Below are positions 9,725 through 18,743 of a stretch of DNA of 64,000 nt, piece after piece. A program made the translations under genes and the position numbers. The stretch is from an uncultured Ruminococcus sp. Its GTDB lineage: Bacteria; Bacillota; Clostridia; Oscillospirales; Acutalibacteraceae. The stretch is from the NCBI GenBank assembly GCA_902785355.1, contig CACZYF010000011.1:1-64000 (forward strand), read 5' to 3'. Every line of letters starts with the position of its first letter. Position 1 is the stretch's first letter. The notes beneath the pieces are model-generated. The model made no database searches. It was given only the letters and a program-made list of their open reading frames with translations, and was not told the origin of the DNA.

Positions 9725-10828
9725 ATGGATAACTTACAAGATGCGCGATCGGCGATCAATGAGATCGACAGGGAGATGGCGGCGCTGTTTGAGCGGCGTA
9801 TGCAGGCGGCGAAGGTGATCGCCGAGTACAAGAAGGAACACGGACTGCAGATCTATGACGCTCAACGTGAGCGTGCGGTCATCGAGAAAAACTCAGCCTA
9901 TATCAATGATTATGAGATCCGCTCCTACTATGTACGCTTTCTTAACGATGTAATGGCGGTGTCGAAGCAGTATCAGGAGCATCTCATCAGCGGTACGAAG
10001 ATCGCCTACAGCGGGATCGAGGGCGCTTTCGCCAATATCGCCGCGAAGAAGGCGTTCCCATACGGCAGGGCGATTGCTTATCCCGATTTTCATGCGGCTT
10101 ATAAGGCGGTGGAGAACGGCGAATGTGACTGCTGTGTGCTCCCGATCGAGAACAGCTACGCCGGCGAGGTAGGACAGGTCATGGATATGATGTTCCGCGG
10201 CTCGCTCTACGTCAACGGAATCTATACCCTCAGGATCACCCATAATCTGCTTGGATTGGAAGGCGCCTCCGTGAAGGATATCAAGACGGTTGTCAGCCAT
10301 CCCCAGGCGCTTGCGCAGTGTGCGGAATATATTCGTAAGAACGGTTATCATACGATGGAATATGCCAATACCGCGAAGGCGGCGAAGGCAGTGAAGGACG
10401 GCGGTGACAGGAGCGTCGCGGCGATCGCTTCGTCCGAGACCGCGCGGCTCTATGGGTTGAGCGTGCTCGATCATGATATCAACGAGAGCTCGACCAACTC
10501 CACACGTTTCGCGGTATTCTCCCGAGCGGAGAACAGACAGGTCAATACCTCAGGCGACAGCCGCTTTCTCCTGATGTTCACCGTTAAGAACGAGGCGGGC
10601 GCGCTGGCTCAGGCGCTGAACGTACTGAGCAGCTATGGCTTCAACATGCGCGCACTTCATTCGCGCCCGTTGAAGGAACTCGCGTGGCAGTATTACTTCT
10701 ACATCGAAGCCGAGGGTGACGAGACCGGACAGAACGGCTCCGATATGCTGCGGCATCTGGCGCTCCACTGCGATATGCTCAAGGTGGTCGGTCATTACAG
10801 CGACGAAGTGATTTTGAAAGAGGATTAA
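9725..10828 (+). CDS. pheA: Bifunctional chorismate mutase / prephenate dehydratase (P-protein)
   Basis: Converts chorismate to prephenate and then to phenylpyruvate, the Phe branch. The 367 residues hold an AroQ-type chorismate mutase (about 1-88, with R11-like and ERRMQAAKVIAEYK motif), a prephenate dehydratase domain (about 92-275; IAYSGIEGAFA, catalytic-loop ESSTNSTRF) and a C-terminal ACT domain (GALAQALNVLSSYGFNMRALHSRP) that in this family binds Phe for feedback inhibition. First structural gene after the attenuator; aroB starts 2 bp after its stop, so translation is probably coupled. Having the Phe-committed, Phe-sensing enzyme first fits a Phe-codon leader. Confidence 0.95.
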   Translation: MDNLQDARSAINEIDREMAALFERRMQAAKVIAEYKKEHGLQIYDAQRERAVIEKNSAYINDYEIRSYYVRFLNDVMAVSKQYQEHLISGTKIAYSGIEGAFANIAAKKAFPYGRAIAYPDFHAAYKAVENGECDCCVLPIENSYAGEVGQVMDMMFRGSLYVNGIYTLRITHNLLGLEGASVKDIKTVVSHPQALAQCAEYIRKNGYHTMEYANTAKAAKAVKDGGDRSVAAIASSETARLYGLSVLDHDINESSTNSTRFAVFSRAENRQVNTSGDSRFLLMFTVKNEAGALAQALNVLSSYGFNMRALHSRPLKELAWQYYFYIEAEGDETGQNGSDMLRHLALHCDMLKVVGHYSDEVILKED

Positions 10829-10830
10829 AC

Positions 10831-11847
10831 ATGAGTGTTTTGCGTATGAATCTGGGCGCGGACAGCTATGATATCGTTATCGAGCGCGGCGCTTTAAAAA
10901 GAGCGGGTGAACTGCTGAATCTCGACCGCAAGGTGCTGGTGCTGACCGATGACGGAGTGCCTGCAGAATATGCGGCGGCTGTCGCCGGTCAGGCGAAGGA
11001 TGGGACAGTATTCACCGTATTGCAGGGCGAGGACAGCAAGAGCCTTGAACGCTTCGGCGAGATTTTGTCCAAGATGCTGAGTCTCGGCTTTACCCGTAAG
11101 GACGCGGTCGTCGCAGTCGGCGGCGGCGTTGTGGGCGATCTCGCGGGCTTTGCCGCTTCGGCATATATGCGCGGGGTGGATTTCTACAACATCCCCACGA
11201 CGGTACTCAGCCAGGTGGATTCGTCCATCGGCGGTAAGACGGCAGTGAATCTCGACGGCATCAAGAACATCGTAGGCGCTTTTTATCAGCCGAAGAAGGT
11301 ACTGGTCGACCTCGATCTGCTTGCGACCTTGCCCGATCGTCAGATCAGTAACGGACTCGCGGAAGCGGTGAAGATGAGCCTGACGAGTGACGCGGATTTG
11401 TTCGAATTATTCGAAAAAGGAAATATAAAAGAAAATCTCGACGAGATCATCACCCGCTCGCTGATAATTAAGAAGAACGTCGTCGAACAGGACGAGAAAG
11501 AGCAGGGACTCAGAAAGATCCTGAACTTCGGTCACACGATCGGACACGGTATCGAGAGCTTTGAACACCTCAACGGTCTTTACCACGGCGAGTGCGTCGC
11601 GCTCGGTATGATCCCGATGGTCGGCGATGAAGTCAGACCCCGCCTGTTGAGAGTTCTGGAGAGGTTGAATCTTCCTACGTCGGTATCACTCGACGCAGAC
11701 GAGGTGTATCGCGCGATGACGCATGACAAGAAGGGCGAGGGTGATACCGTTACGATCACTACCGTACCCGCTCCCGGACAGTTTGAAATGAAAAAGGTTC
11801 AGTTTGAAGAACTGATTCCCATGATTGAAATGGTAGGGAAACTCTGA
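10831..11847 (+). CDS. aroB: 3-Dehydroquinate synthase
   Basis: Second step of the shikimate pathway: DAHP to 3-dehydroquinate, with NAD and a divalent metal. The 338 residues show the NAD-binding GGGVVGDLAGFAAS stretch around residue 97, the substrate-binding PTTVLSQVDSSIGGKT motif, and metal ligands in LAEAVKM and in FGHTIGHGIE. Slightly short against the usual 350-360 but all motifs are present. It starts 2 bp after pheA and its TGA overlaps the ATG of aroC. Confidence 0.96.
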   Translation: MSVLRMNLGADSYDIVIERGALKRAGELLNLDRKVLVLTDDGVPAEYAAAVAGQAKDGTVFTVLQGEDSKSLERFGEILSKMLSLGFTRKDAVVAVGGGVVGDLAGFAASAYMRGVDFYNIPTTVLSQVDSSIGGKTAVNLDGIKNIVGAFYQPKKVLVDLDLLATLPDRQISNGLAEAVKMSLTSDADLFELFEKGNIKENLDEIITRSLIIKKNVVEQDEKEQGLRKILNFGHTIGHGIESFEHLNGLYHGECVALGMIPMVGDEVRPRLLRVLERLNLPTSVSLDADEVYRAMTHDKKGEGDTVTITTVPAPGQFEMKKVQFEELIPMIEMVGKL

Positions 11848-12944
11848 TGAAAAATACCTTTGGAAATTCGATAGCGCTGACGCTGTTTGGCGAGAGCCAC
11901 GGCGAGATGATCGGCGCGGTGATCGACGGCTTGGCGCCCGGTCTGGATATTGACGAGGATTTTATCCGCGCTCAGCTCGATAAACGACGTCCCGCCGGGA
12001 AGATCTCTACCGCGCGCCATGAGGCGGATGAATTCAGCATCGTCAGCGGCGCGTTCAACGGAAAAACGACCGGAACGCCCCTGACCATCCTGATTCCGAA
12101 CACCTCTCAGCACAGTAAGGATTATGCGGCGACCCGCTCGCTGGCACGTCCCGGACACGCCGATTACACGGCGTATAAAAAGTATCACGGCTTCGAGGAT
12201 TATCGCGGCGGCGGTCATTTCTCGGGCAGAGTGACGGCGGCGCTCGTCGCGGCAGGCGCGATTTTGATTCAGGCTTTAGTGAAAAAGGGTATCGCTATCG
12301 GTACGCATATCCGCTCCTGCGCGGGGATCGAGGACGCCGGTTTCGGTGATCTCAGCGCGGATATCGCACGTTTAAACACGCTTGGTTTTGCGGTTCTCGA
12401 CACCGAGAAGGGAGAGCAGATGCGTAAGGCAATCGAAGCGGCTGCCGCAGAGGGCGACAGCGTCGGCGGCGTGTTGGAGACGGTTGTGACCGGGTTGCCC
12501 GCGGGCGTCGGAGAGCCTTGGTTCGATACCGTCGAAGGAGTGCTTTCACACGCGCTGTTCTCGGTGCCGGCTGTAAAGGGAGTTGAGTTCGGCGATGCGT
12601 TCGGTATGGTGAACGGCAGGGGCTCCGAATATAACGACAGTTTTTATATTTTTGAAAAAGAAATAAAAACCACTACCAATCATAACGGCGGTATCAACGG
12701 TGGTATCACCAACGGTATGCCGATCCTGTTCCGCTGTGCCGTCAAGCCGACCCCCTCGATCTTCAAGGAACAGGCGACGGTTGATTTTATCAAGGGTGAG
12801 AACGCCTCTTTGTCGCTCAAGGGCAGACACGATCCCGCAATCATTCACCGTGCGTGCGTTGTCGTGGACAGCGTGACGGCGCTGGTGCTTGCCGATCTGT
12901 TAGCACAGAGATACGGCACGGACTGTTTAGCTTCTCTTTCCTAA
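11847..12944 (+). CDS. aroC: Chorismate synthase
   Basis: Makes chorismate from EPSP using reduced FMN. The 365 residues carry GESHGEMIGAVIDG near the N-terminus, RPGHADYTAYKKY and the GGHFSGR flavin-site motif around residue 122, and RHDPAIIHRA near the C-terminus. The ATG overlaps the aroB stop codon (ATGA). The gene ends at 12944 inside the left end of a palindromic intergenic repeat that separates it from aroE-K. Confidence 0.96.
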   Translation: MKNTFGNSIALTLFGESHGEMIGAVIDGLAPGLDIDEDFIRAQLDKRRPAGKISTARHEADEFSIVSGAFNGKTTGTPLTILIPNTSQHSKDYAATRSLARPGHADYTAYKKYHGFEDYRGGGHFSGRVTAALVAAGAILIQALVKKGIAIGTHIRSCAGIEDAGFGDLSADIARLNTLGFAVLDTEKGEQMRKAIEAAAAEGDSVGGVLETVVTGLPAGVGEPWFDTVEGVLSHALFSVPAVKGVEFGDAFGMVNGRGSEYNDSFYIFEKEIKTTTNHNGGINGGITNGMPILFRCAVKPTPSIFKEQATVDFIKGENASLSLKGRHDPAIIHRACVVVDSVTALVLADLLAQRYGTDCLASLS

Positions 12945-13067
12945 GGGAGGCTCCCGATAGGGTAGAGGGTTGCCTATATGATTAGATGCAGTGTTGAAAG
13001 GCGATTATTTGAGCGACACGTAACTCTCAGCCGCTTCACGACAGCTCCCTAAGGTAAGGGAGCCTTC
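12943..13067. repeat. Palindromic intergenic repeat between aroC and aroE-K
   Basis: AAGGGAGGCTCCC at the left end faces GGGAGCCT at the right end. The right end also holds a hairpin, GCTCCCT (13044-13050) and AGGGAGC (13057-13063), preceded by CTCAGCCGCTTCACGACA. This resembles dispersed palindromic repeats I know from Oscillospiraceae and Lachnospiraceae intergenic DNA (from memory). No gene is present in 12945-13081. It probably does not stop the operon, as no U-tract follows. Confidence 0.55.
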
Positions 13068-13081
13068 AGAAAGGAAACATT

Positions 13082-14314
13082 ATGGACTACGGATTGATCG
13101 GAGAGAAGCTGCCCCACAGCTTTTCCAAGGAAATACATGAAAAGCTCGGGTATTATCAATATTCTATTAAAGAACTAAAAAGAGAAGAATTAACCGACTT
13201 TATTCTGCAAAAGAATTTTAAAGGAATCAATGTGACGATCCCCTATAAGCAGGAAGTGATCTCGCTTTTGGATGAGATCGCTCCCGAAGCGCGGTCGATC
13301 GGCGCGGTGAACACGGTCGTCAACCGTGACGGCGTGCTGTACGGCTACAACACCGATTTCGGCGGTATGCGGGCGCTGATCGAGCACGCGGGCGTCGTAA
13401 TCAAGTACAAGAAGGTGCTGATCCTCGGTACCGGCGGCACTTCGCTGACCGCGACGGCTGTTTGTCAGCGGTTGGATGCGAAGGAAGTCCTGCGCGTCAG
13501 CCGCTCGGGCAACGGCGGCGCGATCACATACGAGCAGGCGCATACGGAGCACAGTGACGCCGATGTGATCATCAACACGACTCCCTGCGGAATGTATCCG
13601 AATATCTTTGACTGTCCTATCGATCTTTCACGGTTCCCGAAGCTCAGCGGCGTGATCGACGCGGTGTATAATCCGCTGCAAACACGTTTGATATTGTCCG
13701 CGCGTGAACGCGGTATCGATGCCGAGGGCGGGTTGTATATGCTCGTTGCTCAGGCGGTGTTGGCGGCGCAGTTGTTTCTCGATGAAGAATGGGACGTCGT
13801 CAAGCTGACCAACAGGATATATAACGAAATATATTTCGATAAAAGAAATATAGTACTCAGCGGAATGCCTGCTTCCGGTAAGTCGACGGTCGGTAAGCTG
13901 ATCGCGAAAAAGCTCGGCAGAGAACTGCTCGATACCGACCGGCTGATCGTGGAGCGTGAGGGCGATATCCCGACGATCTTCAGGGAGAAGGGGGAGAAGT
14001 ACTTCCGCGATCTGGAGAGTTCCGTAATCCGTGACGTCGCGGTATTGAGCGGTAAGGTGATCTCTCTCGGCGGCGGCGCGATCCTACGGGACGAGAATGT
14101 AATGGCGCTGCGACAGAACGGCGCGATCTACTTTATTGATCGTTCGCCGGAATACCTGATCCCGACCTCCGATCGTCCGCTTGCGGATAAAAAAGAGAAG
14201 ATGATGCGCCTGTATGAGAAGCGCATCGATACCTATTTGAATACGGCTGATTACGTCATCGACGGCGATTGTGACCCCGGGGACGTTGCCGACAGCGTGA
14301 TAAACGGAGAGTGA
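13082..14314 (+). CDS. aroE-aroK: Shikimate dehydrogenase - shikimate kinase fusion
   Basis: One 410-residue protein for two consecutive steps: NADPH-dependent reduction of 3-dehydroshikimate and phosphorylation of shikimate. The N-terminal part (about 1-250) has HSFSKEIHEKLG, the catalytic NVTIPYK motif, GAVNTVV, YNTDFGG and a GTGGTS nucleotide loop. The C-terminal part (about 255-410) is a P-loop kinase with GMPASGKST, the shikimate-binding LDTDRLIVE and GGGAIL. The kinase half has near-normal length, so the fusion looks functional. AAAGGAAA lies upstream of the ATG. It resumes the operon after the palindromic repeat. Confidence 0.94.
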   Translation: MDYGLIGEKLPHSFSKEIHEKLGYYQYSIKELKREELTDFILQKNFKGINVTIPYKQEVISLLDEIAPEARSIGAVNTVVNRDGVLYGYNTDFGGMRALIEHAGVVIKYKKVLILGTGGTSLTATAVCQRLDAKEVLRVSRSGNGGAITYEQAHTEHSDADVIINTTPCGMYPNIFDCPIDLSRFPKLSGVIDAVYNPLQTRLILSARERGIDAEGGLYMLVAQAVLAAQLFLDEEWDVVKLTNRIYNEIYFDKRNIVLSGMPASGKSTVGKLIAKKLGRELLDTDRLIVEREGDIPTIFREKGEKYFRDLESSVIRDVAVLSGKVISLGGGAILRDENVMALRQNGAIYFIDRSPEYLIPTSDRPLADKKEKMMRLYEKRIDTYLNTADYVIDGDCDPGDVADSVINGE

Positions 14315-14349
14315 TCGGTTGAGATTCAATGTCATATTAAGGAGAAACT

Positions 14350-14784
14350 ATGAAAATACTGGTAATCAACGGACCGAATCTGAATATGCTTGGTATTCGT
14401 GAGCCGGACATCTATGGCAAAACCACTTATGCCGCGCTGGTTGCTTTGATCGAAGAATACGCTCAGAAAACCAATATTGAGGTCGAACAGTACCAGAGCA
14501 ACCACGAGGGCGATCTGGTTGATAAAATACAGGATGCATACGGAAAATTCGACGGAATCGTCATCAACCCCGGCGCTTATACCCATACGAGCGTTGCGAT
14601 CCTTGACGCGCTCAAGGCGGTAGCGATCCCTGCCGTAGAGGTGCATATCTCCGAGGTCGACAAGCGCGAGAAGTTCAGGCAGATCAGTTATGTACGGCTC
14701 GCGTGCGTTGCAACGATCACAGGTCACGGCGTAGACGGCTACACGGAAGCGATGGATCTGCTGAGGGAAAAGTATGAGGGTTGA
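14350..14784 (+). CDS. aroQ: 3-Dehydroquinate dehydratase, type II
   Basis: Dehydrates 3-dehydroquinate to 3-dehydroshikimate. The 144 residues are typical of the small dodecameric type II enzyme: NGPNLNMLGIREPDIYG with the catalytic Tyr of the lid, QSNHEGDLVD, INPGAYTHTSVAILDAL and EVHISEVDKREKFR. Its last 11 bp overlap the start of aroA, suggesting coupled translation. Confidence 0.97.
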   Translation: MKILVINGPNLNMLGIREPDIYGKTTYAALVALIEEYAQKTNIEVEQYQSNHEGDLVDKIQDAYGKFDGIVINPGAYTHTSVAILDALKAVAIPAVEVHISEVDKREKFRQISYVRLACVATITGHGVDGYTEAMDLLREKYEG

Positions 14785-15988
14785 GATTCGACCGTCAAAG
14801 GCTCATGGTACGGCCACTGCTCCGCCGAGCAAGAGTATGGCACACCGTCTGCTGATCTGCGCGGGGCTTGCCGAAGGTGAGAGCGTCGTGCGGCTGATCG
14901 CGTTTTCACAGGACGTCAAGGCAACGATTGCCTGCCTTCGGGCTCTCGGTGCGGAGATACGGACCGACGGCGATACCGTTTACGTAAAGGGTGTGGATGT
15001 GAGAAAGCCTCTCGGTTCATCGACGACCCTGCCCTGTAACGAGTGCGGAAGTACGCTGAGGTTTTTTACCCCGCTGTGTATGCTCAGCGGCGAGGAACGT
15101 GTGCTGACAGGCTCCGCGTACCTTATGAAGCGTCCGATGACCGTTTATGAGGAACTTGCACAGGAGCAGAACGTCCGCTTTGTAAAAGCCGATGAAAGCA
15201 TCACGGTACAAGGATGTTTGCACAGCGGCGTGTATGAAGTACCGGGAAATATCAGCTCGCAGTTTATCTCGGGATTGCTTTTTACCTTGCCGTTGCTTAG
15301 CGGCGACAGCGAGCTAAGAATCCTTCCTCCGATCGAGAGCAAGCCGTATATCGATATGACGATCTCGGCTCTGCGTGATTTCGGTGTTAATATTTCTAAT
15401 AAAGAAAATACTTATTATATCAAGGGTAGCCAACGGTATGCCGCCTGTAAAACGACCGTCGAGGGAGATTGCTCTAACGCAGCGTTCTTTGAAGCGCTGA
15501 ACTTTGCCGGTTCCGATGTGACTGTCGGAGGACTGAGAGAAGATACTTTACAAGGTGACAGGATTTATAAAATTCTTTTTAAGAAAATAAAGAACACGGA
15601 CGAAGTCATCGATATTGCCGATTGTCCCGATCTGGGACCGGTGCTGTTCGCGGTCGCGGCATTGTGCGGCGGTGCGCGCTTTACCGGTACACGGCGGCTT
15701 CGTATCAAGGAGAGCGACCGTGCCGAGGCGATGCGCCGGGAGCTTGATAAACTCGGCGTAACGGTCGAGGTGGGGGAGAATACCGTCGATGTATTGCCCT
15801 CGGTGCTTCATGCTCCGTCACAGCCCCTCAGCGGGCATAACGATCATCGTATCGTGATGGCGCTGAGCGTTATGCTGACCGTGACAGGCGGCGTGATTGA
15901 AGGAGCTCAGGCAGTGGATAAGAGCTTTCCCGACTTTTTTGACAGACTGAAAGATTTAGGAGTGGATTTGACCTATGGAATGGATTAG
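14774..15988 (+). CDS. aroA: 3-Phosphoshikimate 1-carboxyvinyltransferase (EPSP synthase)
   Basis: Joins PEP to shikimate-3-phosphate. The 404 residues include the substrate-binding PPSKSMAHRLLI near the N-terminus, the PEP-site NECGSTLRFF around residue 89, KESDRAEAM, and GHNDHRIVMAL. Slightly shorter than the usual 425-430, compatible with the compact class found in clostridia. The NxxGSTLR spelling has Ser where many enzymes have Thr or Ala near the PEP site. It overlaps aroQ by 11 bp and tyrA by 14 bp. Confidence 0.95.
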   Translation: MRVEIRPSKAHGTATAPPSKSMAHRLLICAGLAEGESVVRLIAFSQDVKATIACLRALGAEIRTDGDTVYVKGVDVRKPLGSSTTLPCNECGSTLRFFTPLCMLSGEERVLTGSAYLMKRPMTVYEELAQEQNVRFVKADESITVQGCLHSGVYEVPGNISSQFISGLLFTLPLLSGDSELRILPPIESKPYIDMTISALRDFGVNISNKENTYYIKGSQRYAACKTTVEGDCSNAAFFEALNFAGSDVTVGGLREDTLQGDRIYKILFKKIKNTDEVIDIADCPDLGPVLFAVAALCGGARFTGTRRLRIKESDRAEAMRRELDKLGVTVEVGENTVDVLPSVLHAPSQPLSGHNDHRIVMALSVMLTVTGGVIEGAQAVDKSFPDFFDRLKDLGVDLTYGMD

Positions 15989-16829
15989 TCATTCGAGAAT
16001 ACTGATCGTCGGCTTGGGATTGATCGGCGGCAGCTACGCCCGCGGATTGAAACGGCTTGGCTTTCATGTCAGCGCGATCGAGAAGCGGCAGTCCGCTGTC
16101 GACTACGCGCTGGAGAATCATATCATCGACGACGGCTATACGACGGTAGAGCCTGAGATCGTCAGCTCAGCCGACGCGGTGATCTTCGCGCTCTATCCCG
16201 AGGTGTTCCGTCAGTGGATCGCCGAGTATCAGCAGCTTTTTAAGCCCGGCGCCATGATCACCGACGTTACCGGCGTCAAGAGCTGTATCGTATATGATAT
16301 ACAGAACATGCTCCGTGATGATGTGGAGTTCATCGCCTCTCACCCGATGGCAGGTCGTGAGGTGTACGGCGTAGAGAACTCCGACGACGCGATCTTCCGC
16401 GGCGCGAACTTCATCGTCGTTCCGACTGAGAAGAATACCGCCGAAGGCATCCGCTGGATCGGCAGTCTCGGCAGAATACTCGGCTTCGGCAGGATCTCCG
16501 TACTGTCTCCCGAGGAACACGACGAGATGATCGGCTACCTCTCTCAGCTGACTCACTGTATCGCGGTGGCACTGATGACCTGCTCGGATAACGAGCACCT
16601 GGTCGATTATACGGGTGACAGCTTTCGCGATCTGACGAGGATCGCTAACATCAACGATCTGATGTGGAGCGAGCTGTTCATGCTCAACCGTGAATCGCTC
16701 CTGAAATATATGGATATCTTTCTCGACGAATTTGCCGCGCTCAGGGATATGATCCGCGACGGCAGGGTAGATGAGCTGAGAGAAAAGATGCGTCTGAGTA
16801 CCAAACGCAGAGCGTATTTCAATAAATAA
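15975..16829 (+). CDS. tyrA: Prephenate dehydrogenase
   Basis: NAD(P)-dependent oxidative decarboxylation of prephenate to 4-hydroxyphenylpyruvate, the Tyr branch. The 284 residues start with a Rossmann nucleotide loop (VGLGLIGGSYARGL), then SHPMAGRE with the catalytic His and LTHCIAVALM in the helical domain. It lacks a chorismate mutase or ACT extension; the mutase activity would come from pheA. The start overlaps the end of aroA. Confidence 0.94.
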   Translation: MEWISHSRILIVGLGLIGGSYARGLKRLGFHVSAIEKRQSAVDYALENHIIDDGYTTVEPEIVSSADAVIFALYPEVFRQWIAEYQQLFKPGAMITDVTGVKSCIVYDIQNMLRDDVEFIASHPMAGREVYGVENSDDAIFRGANFIVVPTEKNTAEGIRWIGSLGRILGFGRISVLSPEEHDEMIGYLSQLTHCIAVALMTCSDNEHLVDYTGDSFRDLTRIANINDLMWSELFMLNRESLLKYMDIFLDEFAALRDMIRDGRVDELREKMRLSTKRRAYFNK

Positions 16830-16850
16830 ACAGATCGGAGGGTATATGAA

Positions 16851-17885
16851 ATGAACATGAATATGGAATTTGAACGAAAGCTGACTATCCCGATGGAGGT
16901 CAAGAAGATGTATCCGCTCGACAATGATCTCAGAAAGCTTGTTGTCGACCGGGAAAGGCAGATACAGGATATTTTCAGCGGCAAGGATAATCGTCTGGTG
17001 CTGATCATCGGTCCCTGCTCCGCTGACCGTGAGGACAGTGTGATAGACTATATCAGCCGTCTGAGAACGGTGCAGGACAAGGTCGAGGACAAGATTTTTA
17101 TTATCCCGCGTATCTACACCAACAAGCCCCGCACCACCGGCTCGGGCTATAAAGGTATGCTGCATCAGCCTGATCCCGAGAAGAAGCCCGATATGTTCAA
17201 GGGCATTGTTGCGATCCGTTCGATGCATTTGCGCGCACTCAAAGAGACCGGCTTCTCATGCGCGGATGAGATGCTTTACCCCGAGAATCATCGCTATCTG
17301 GATGATCTCCTGGGCTATGTGGCGATCGGCGCCCGCTCGGTCGAGAACCAGCAGCATCGTCTGGTTGCTTCGGGACTGGATATACCCGTCGGCATGAAGA
17401 ACCCGACCGGCGGCGACCTCTCCGTTATGATGAATTCGATCACCGCCGCTCAGCACGGACATACCTTCCTGTACCGCGGATGGGAGGTACAGTCACACGG
17501 CAATCCCTATGCGCACGCGATCCTTCGCGGTTACATGAACAAGCACGGCGAGAGCCTGCCGAACTACCATTATGAGGATATGATGCATCTGCTCCGCCTT
17601 TATGCTTCGGGAAACTTCAAAAACCCCGCCTGCATCATCGACACCAATCATTCCAACTCCGATAAACATCCCTTTGAGCAGGCGCGTATTGCGAAAGAGG
17701 TGATGTTCGCCCGCCGTTACAATCCCGAGCTGGAGCGCCTGGTCAAGGGCTTCATGATCGAGAGCTACATCGAGGACGGGAATCAGGCGGTAGACGGCGG
17801 ATGCTACGGCAAGTCTATCACCGATCCGTGCCTTGGATGGGAAAAGACCGAGAGACTGATCCTCGAGCTTGCCGAGTTGGCTTGA
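16851..17885 (+). CDS. aroF: 3-Deoxy-7-phosphoheptulonate synthase, class I (AroF/G/H type)
   Basis: First committed step of the shikimate pathway: PEP plus erythrose-4-phosphate. The 344 residues carry LIIGPCSADREDSV with a metal-ligand Cys, PRTTGSGYKG, GARSVENQQHR, KNPTGGDLS and DTNHSNSDKHP, all of the E. coli AroG-like class I-alpha family. It lacks a separate N-terminal ACT or mutase domain. GGAGGG precedes the ATG by about 9 nt. Last gene of the operon, though it is the first reaction. Which of Phe, Tyr or Trp inhibits it cannot be told by eye. Confidence 0.94.
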   Translation: MNMNMEFERKLTIPMEVKKMYPLDNDLRKLVVDRERQIQDIFSGKDNRLVLIIGPCSADREDSVIDYISRLRTVQDKVEDKIFIIPRIYTNKPRTTGSGYKGMLHQPDPEKKPDMFKGIVAIRSMHLRALKETGFSCADEMLYPENHRYLDDLLGYVAIGARSVENQQHRLVASGLDIPVGMKNPTGGDLSVMMNSITAAQHGHTFLYRGWEVQSHGNPYAHAILRGYMNKHGESLPNYHYEDMMHLLRLYASGNFKNPACIIDTNHSNSDKHPFEQARIAKEVMFARRYNPELERLVKGFMIESYIEDGNQAVDGGCYGKSITDPCLGWEKTERLILELAELA

Positions 17886-17906
17886 TTTTAAAAAATGATT
17901 ATCGCG

Positions 17907-17926
17907 GTTGCATAGTTTTATGCAAC
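17907..17926. repeat. GTTGCAT..ATGCAAC palindrome, copy 1
   Basis: GTTGCATAGTTTTATGCAAC is a perfect 7-bp inverted repeat with a 6-nt loop, just after the DAHP synthase gene. A near-identical palindrome (one loop base different) lies in the prophage at 46016-46035. Confidence 0.7.
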
Positions 17927-17963
17927 AAATCGCTTCGTTTTGCCATAGGTAGGAGGTGTTATC

Positions 17964-18515
17964 ATGATAACCATTCTATCGGGCAAATTAACTATCCCCG
18001 AGGACGAACGCTTTATCGGTTTTTCCGGAGATGATCAAAGTCGGCAGATCGAGCTGCTGCTTATGCACTTTACTGCGCGAAACAGTGTTTATGAGCTTGG
18101 ATTGCGCTTTGATGACGGTACTGTCCGAACAGTGCCGCTCGGTGCGGAGCGCCATGACAGCGATGTACTGCTGACGTGGAAGGTTCAGCGCGATCAGCTG
18201 TACAGCCCGGGCGTCGTAACGGCACAGCTGAAGATTATCAGCGGCGACGGCAGAGTTATCCATTCTTCGCGCGATTATTTTCTGGTCGGCGGGAATACGG
18301 ACGGCGACGGCAGTGATGACGATTATGTTACGGTTAAGCTGCTGGAACAAAGGCTGGGCGACGTGAGAGCAAAATTGCCTTATGTCAATGAGAACGGTGC
18401 GTTCATCGTCGGCAGCGACGGCGACGTCAGGATCGCAAAATCCGACGAGGTATATTCCAAGGATGAGATTGACGAAATGATTCGCGATATCAAGACGCAG
18501 CTTAACCTGACCTAG
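17964..18515 (+). CDS. Orphan phage baseplate-like (BppU-N type) protein
   Basis: A 183-residue protein with a strong ribosome binding site (GGAGGTG) and its own downstream terminator. The N-terminal 110 residues (IPEDERFIGFSGDDQSRQIE, DVLLTWKVQRDQLYSPGVV, VIHSSRDYFLV) resemble the beta-rich N-terminal domain of siphophage baseplate upper proteins (DUF2479-like). The rest has an acidic linker and a tail-fibre-like end (FIVGSDGDVRIAK). No other tail gene is nearby and the prophage is 23 kb away, so it is either a leftover or a domesticated host gene. The family assignment rests on pattern only. Confidence 0.55.
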   Translation: MITILSGKLTIPEDERFIGFSGDDQSRQIELLLMHFTARNSVYELGLRFDDGTVRTVPLGAERHDSDVLLTWKVQRDQLYSPGVVTAQLKIISGDGRVIHSSRDYFLVGGNTDGDGSDDDYVTVKLLEQRLGDVRAKLPYVNENGAFIVGSDGDVRIAKSDEVYSKDEIDEMIRDIKTQLNLT

Positions 18516-18561
18516 CACGTTTCGACAGATACGGGCGAGTTTTATCTGCTTGTAACAAAAG

Positions 18562-18605
18562 ATCCCGATGTGCTGTAAAAACTACGGCACATCGGGATTG
18601 TTATT
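18562..18605 (+). terminator. Intrinsic terminator after the baseplate-like gene
   Basis: A perfect 12-bp stem, ATCCCGATGTGC (18562-18573) and GCACATCGGGAT (18587-18598), followed by TTGTTATTG. Confidence 0.75.
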
Positions 18606-18670
18606 GTGAGCTTTGCACAGATTGAAAAGTTGAAACTGTAAAAAATGATTGAATAATTCAGAATTTTCTA

Positions 18671-18700
18671 TTGACAAATTCGGGGAGTTGATGTTATTAT
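18671..18700 (+). promoter_or_regulatory. Promoter of the surface-protein gene
   Basis: TTGACA (18671-18676), 18-bp spacer, TATTAT (18695-18700), about 45 bp upstream of the start codon. Confidence 0.65.
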
Positions 18701-18743
18701 AATCATGACGTTTAATATTTGTTTATTCTGGAGATGATTACAA

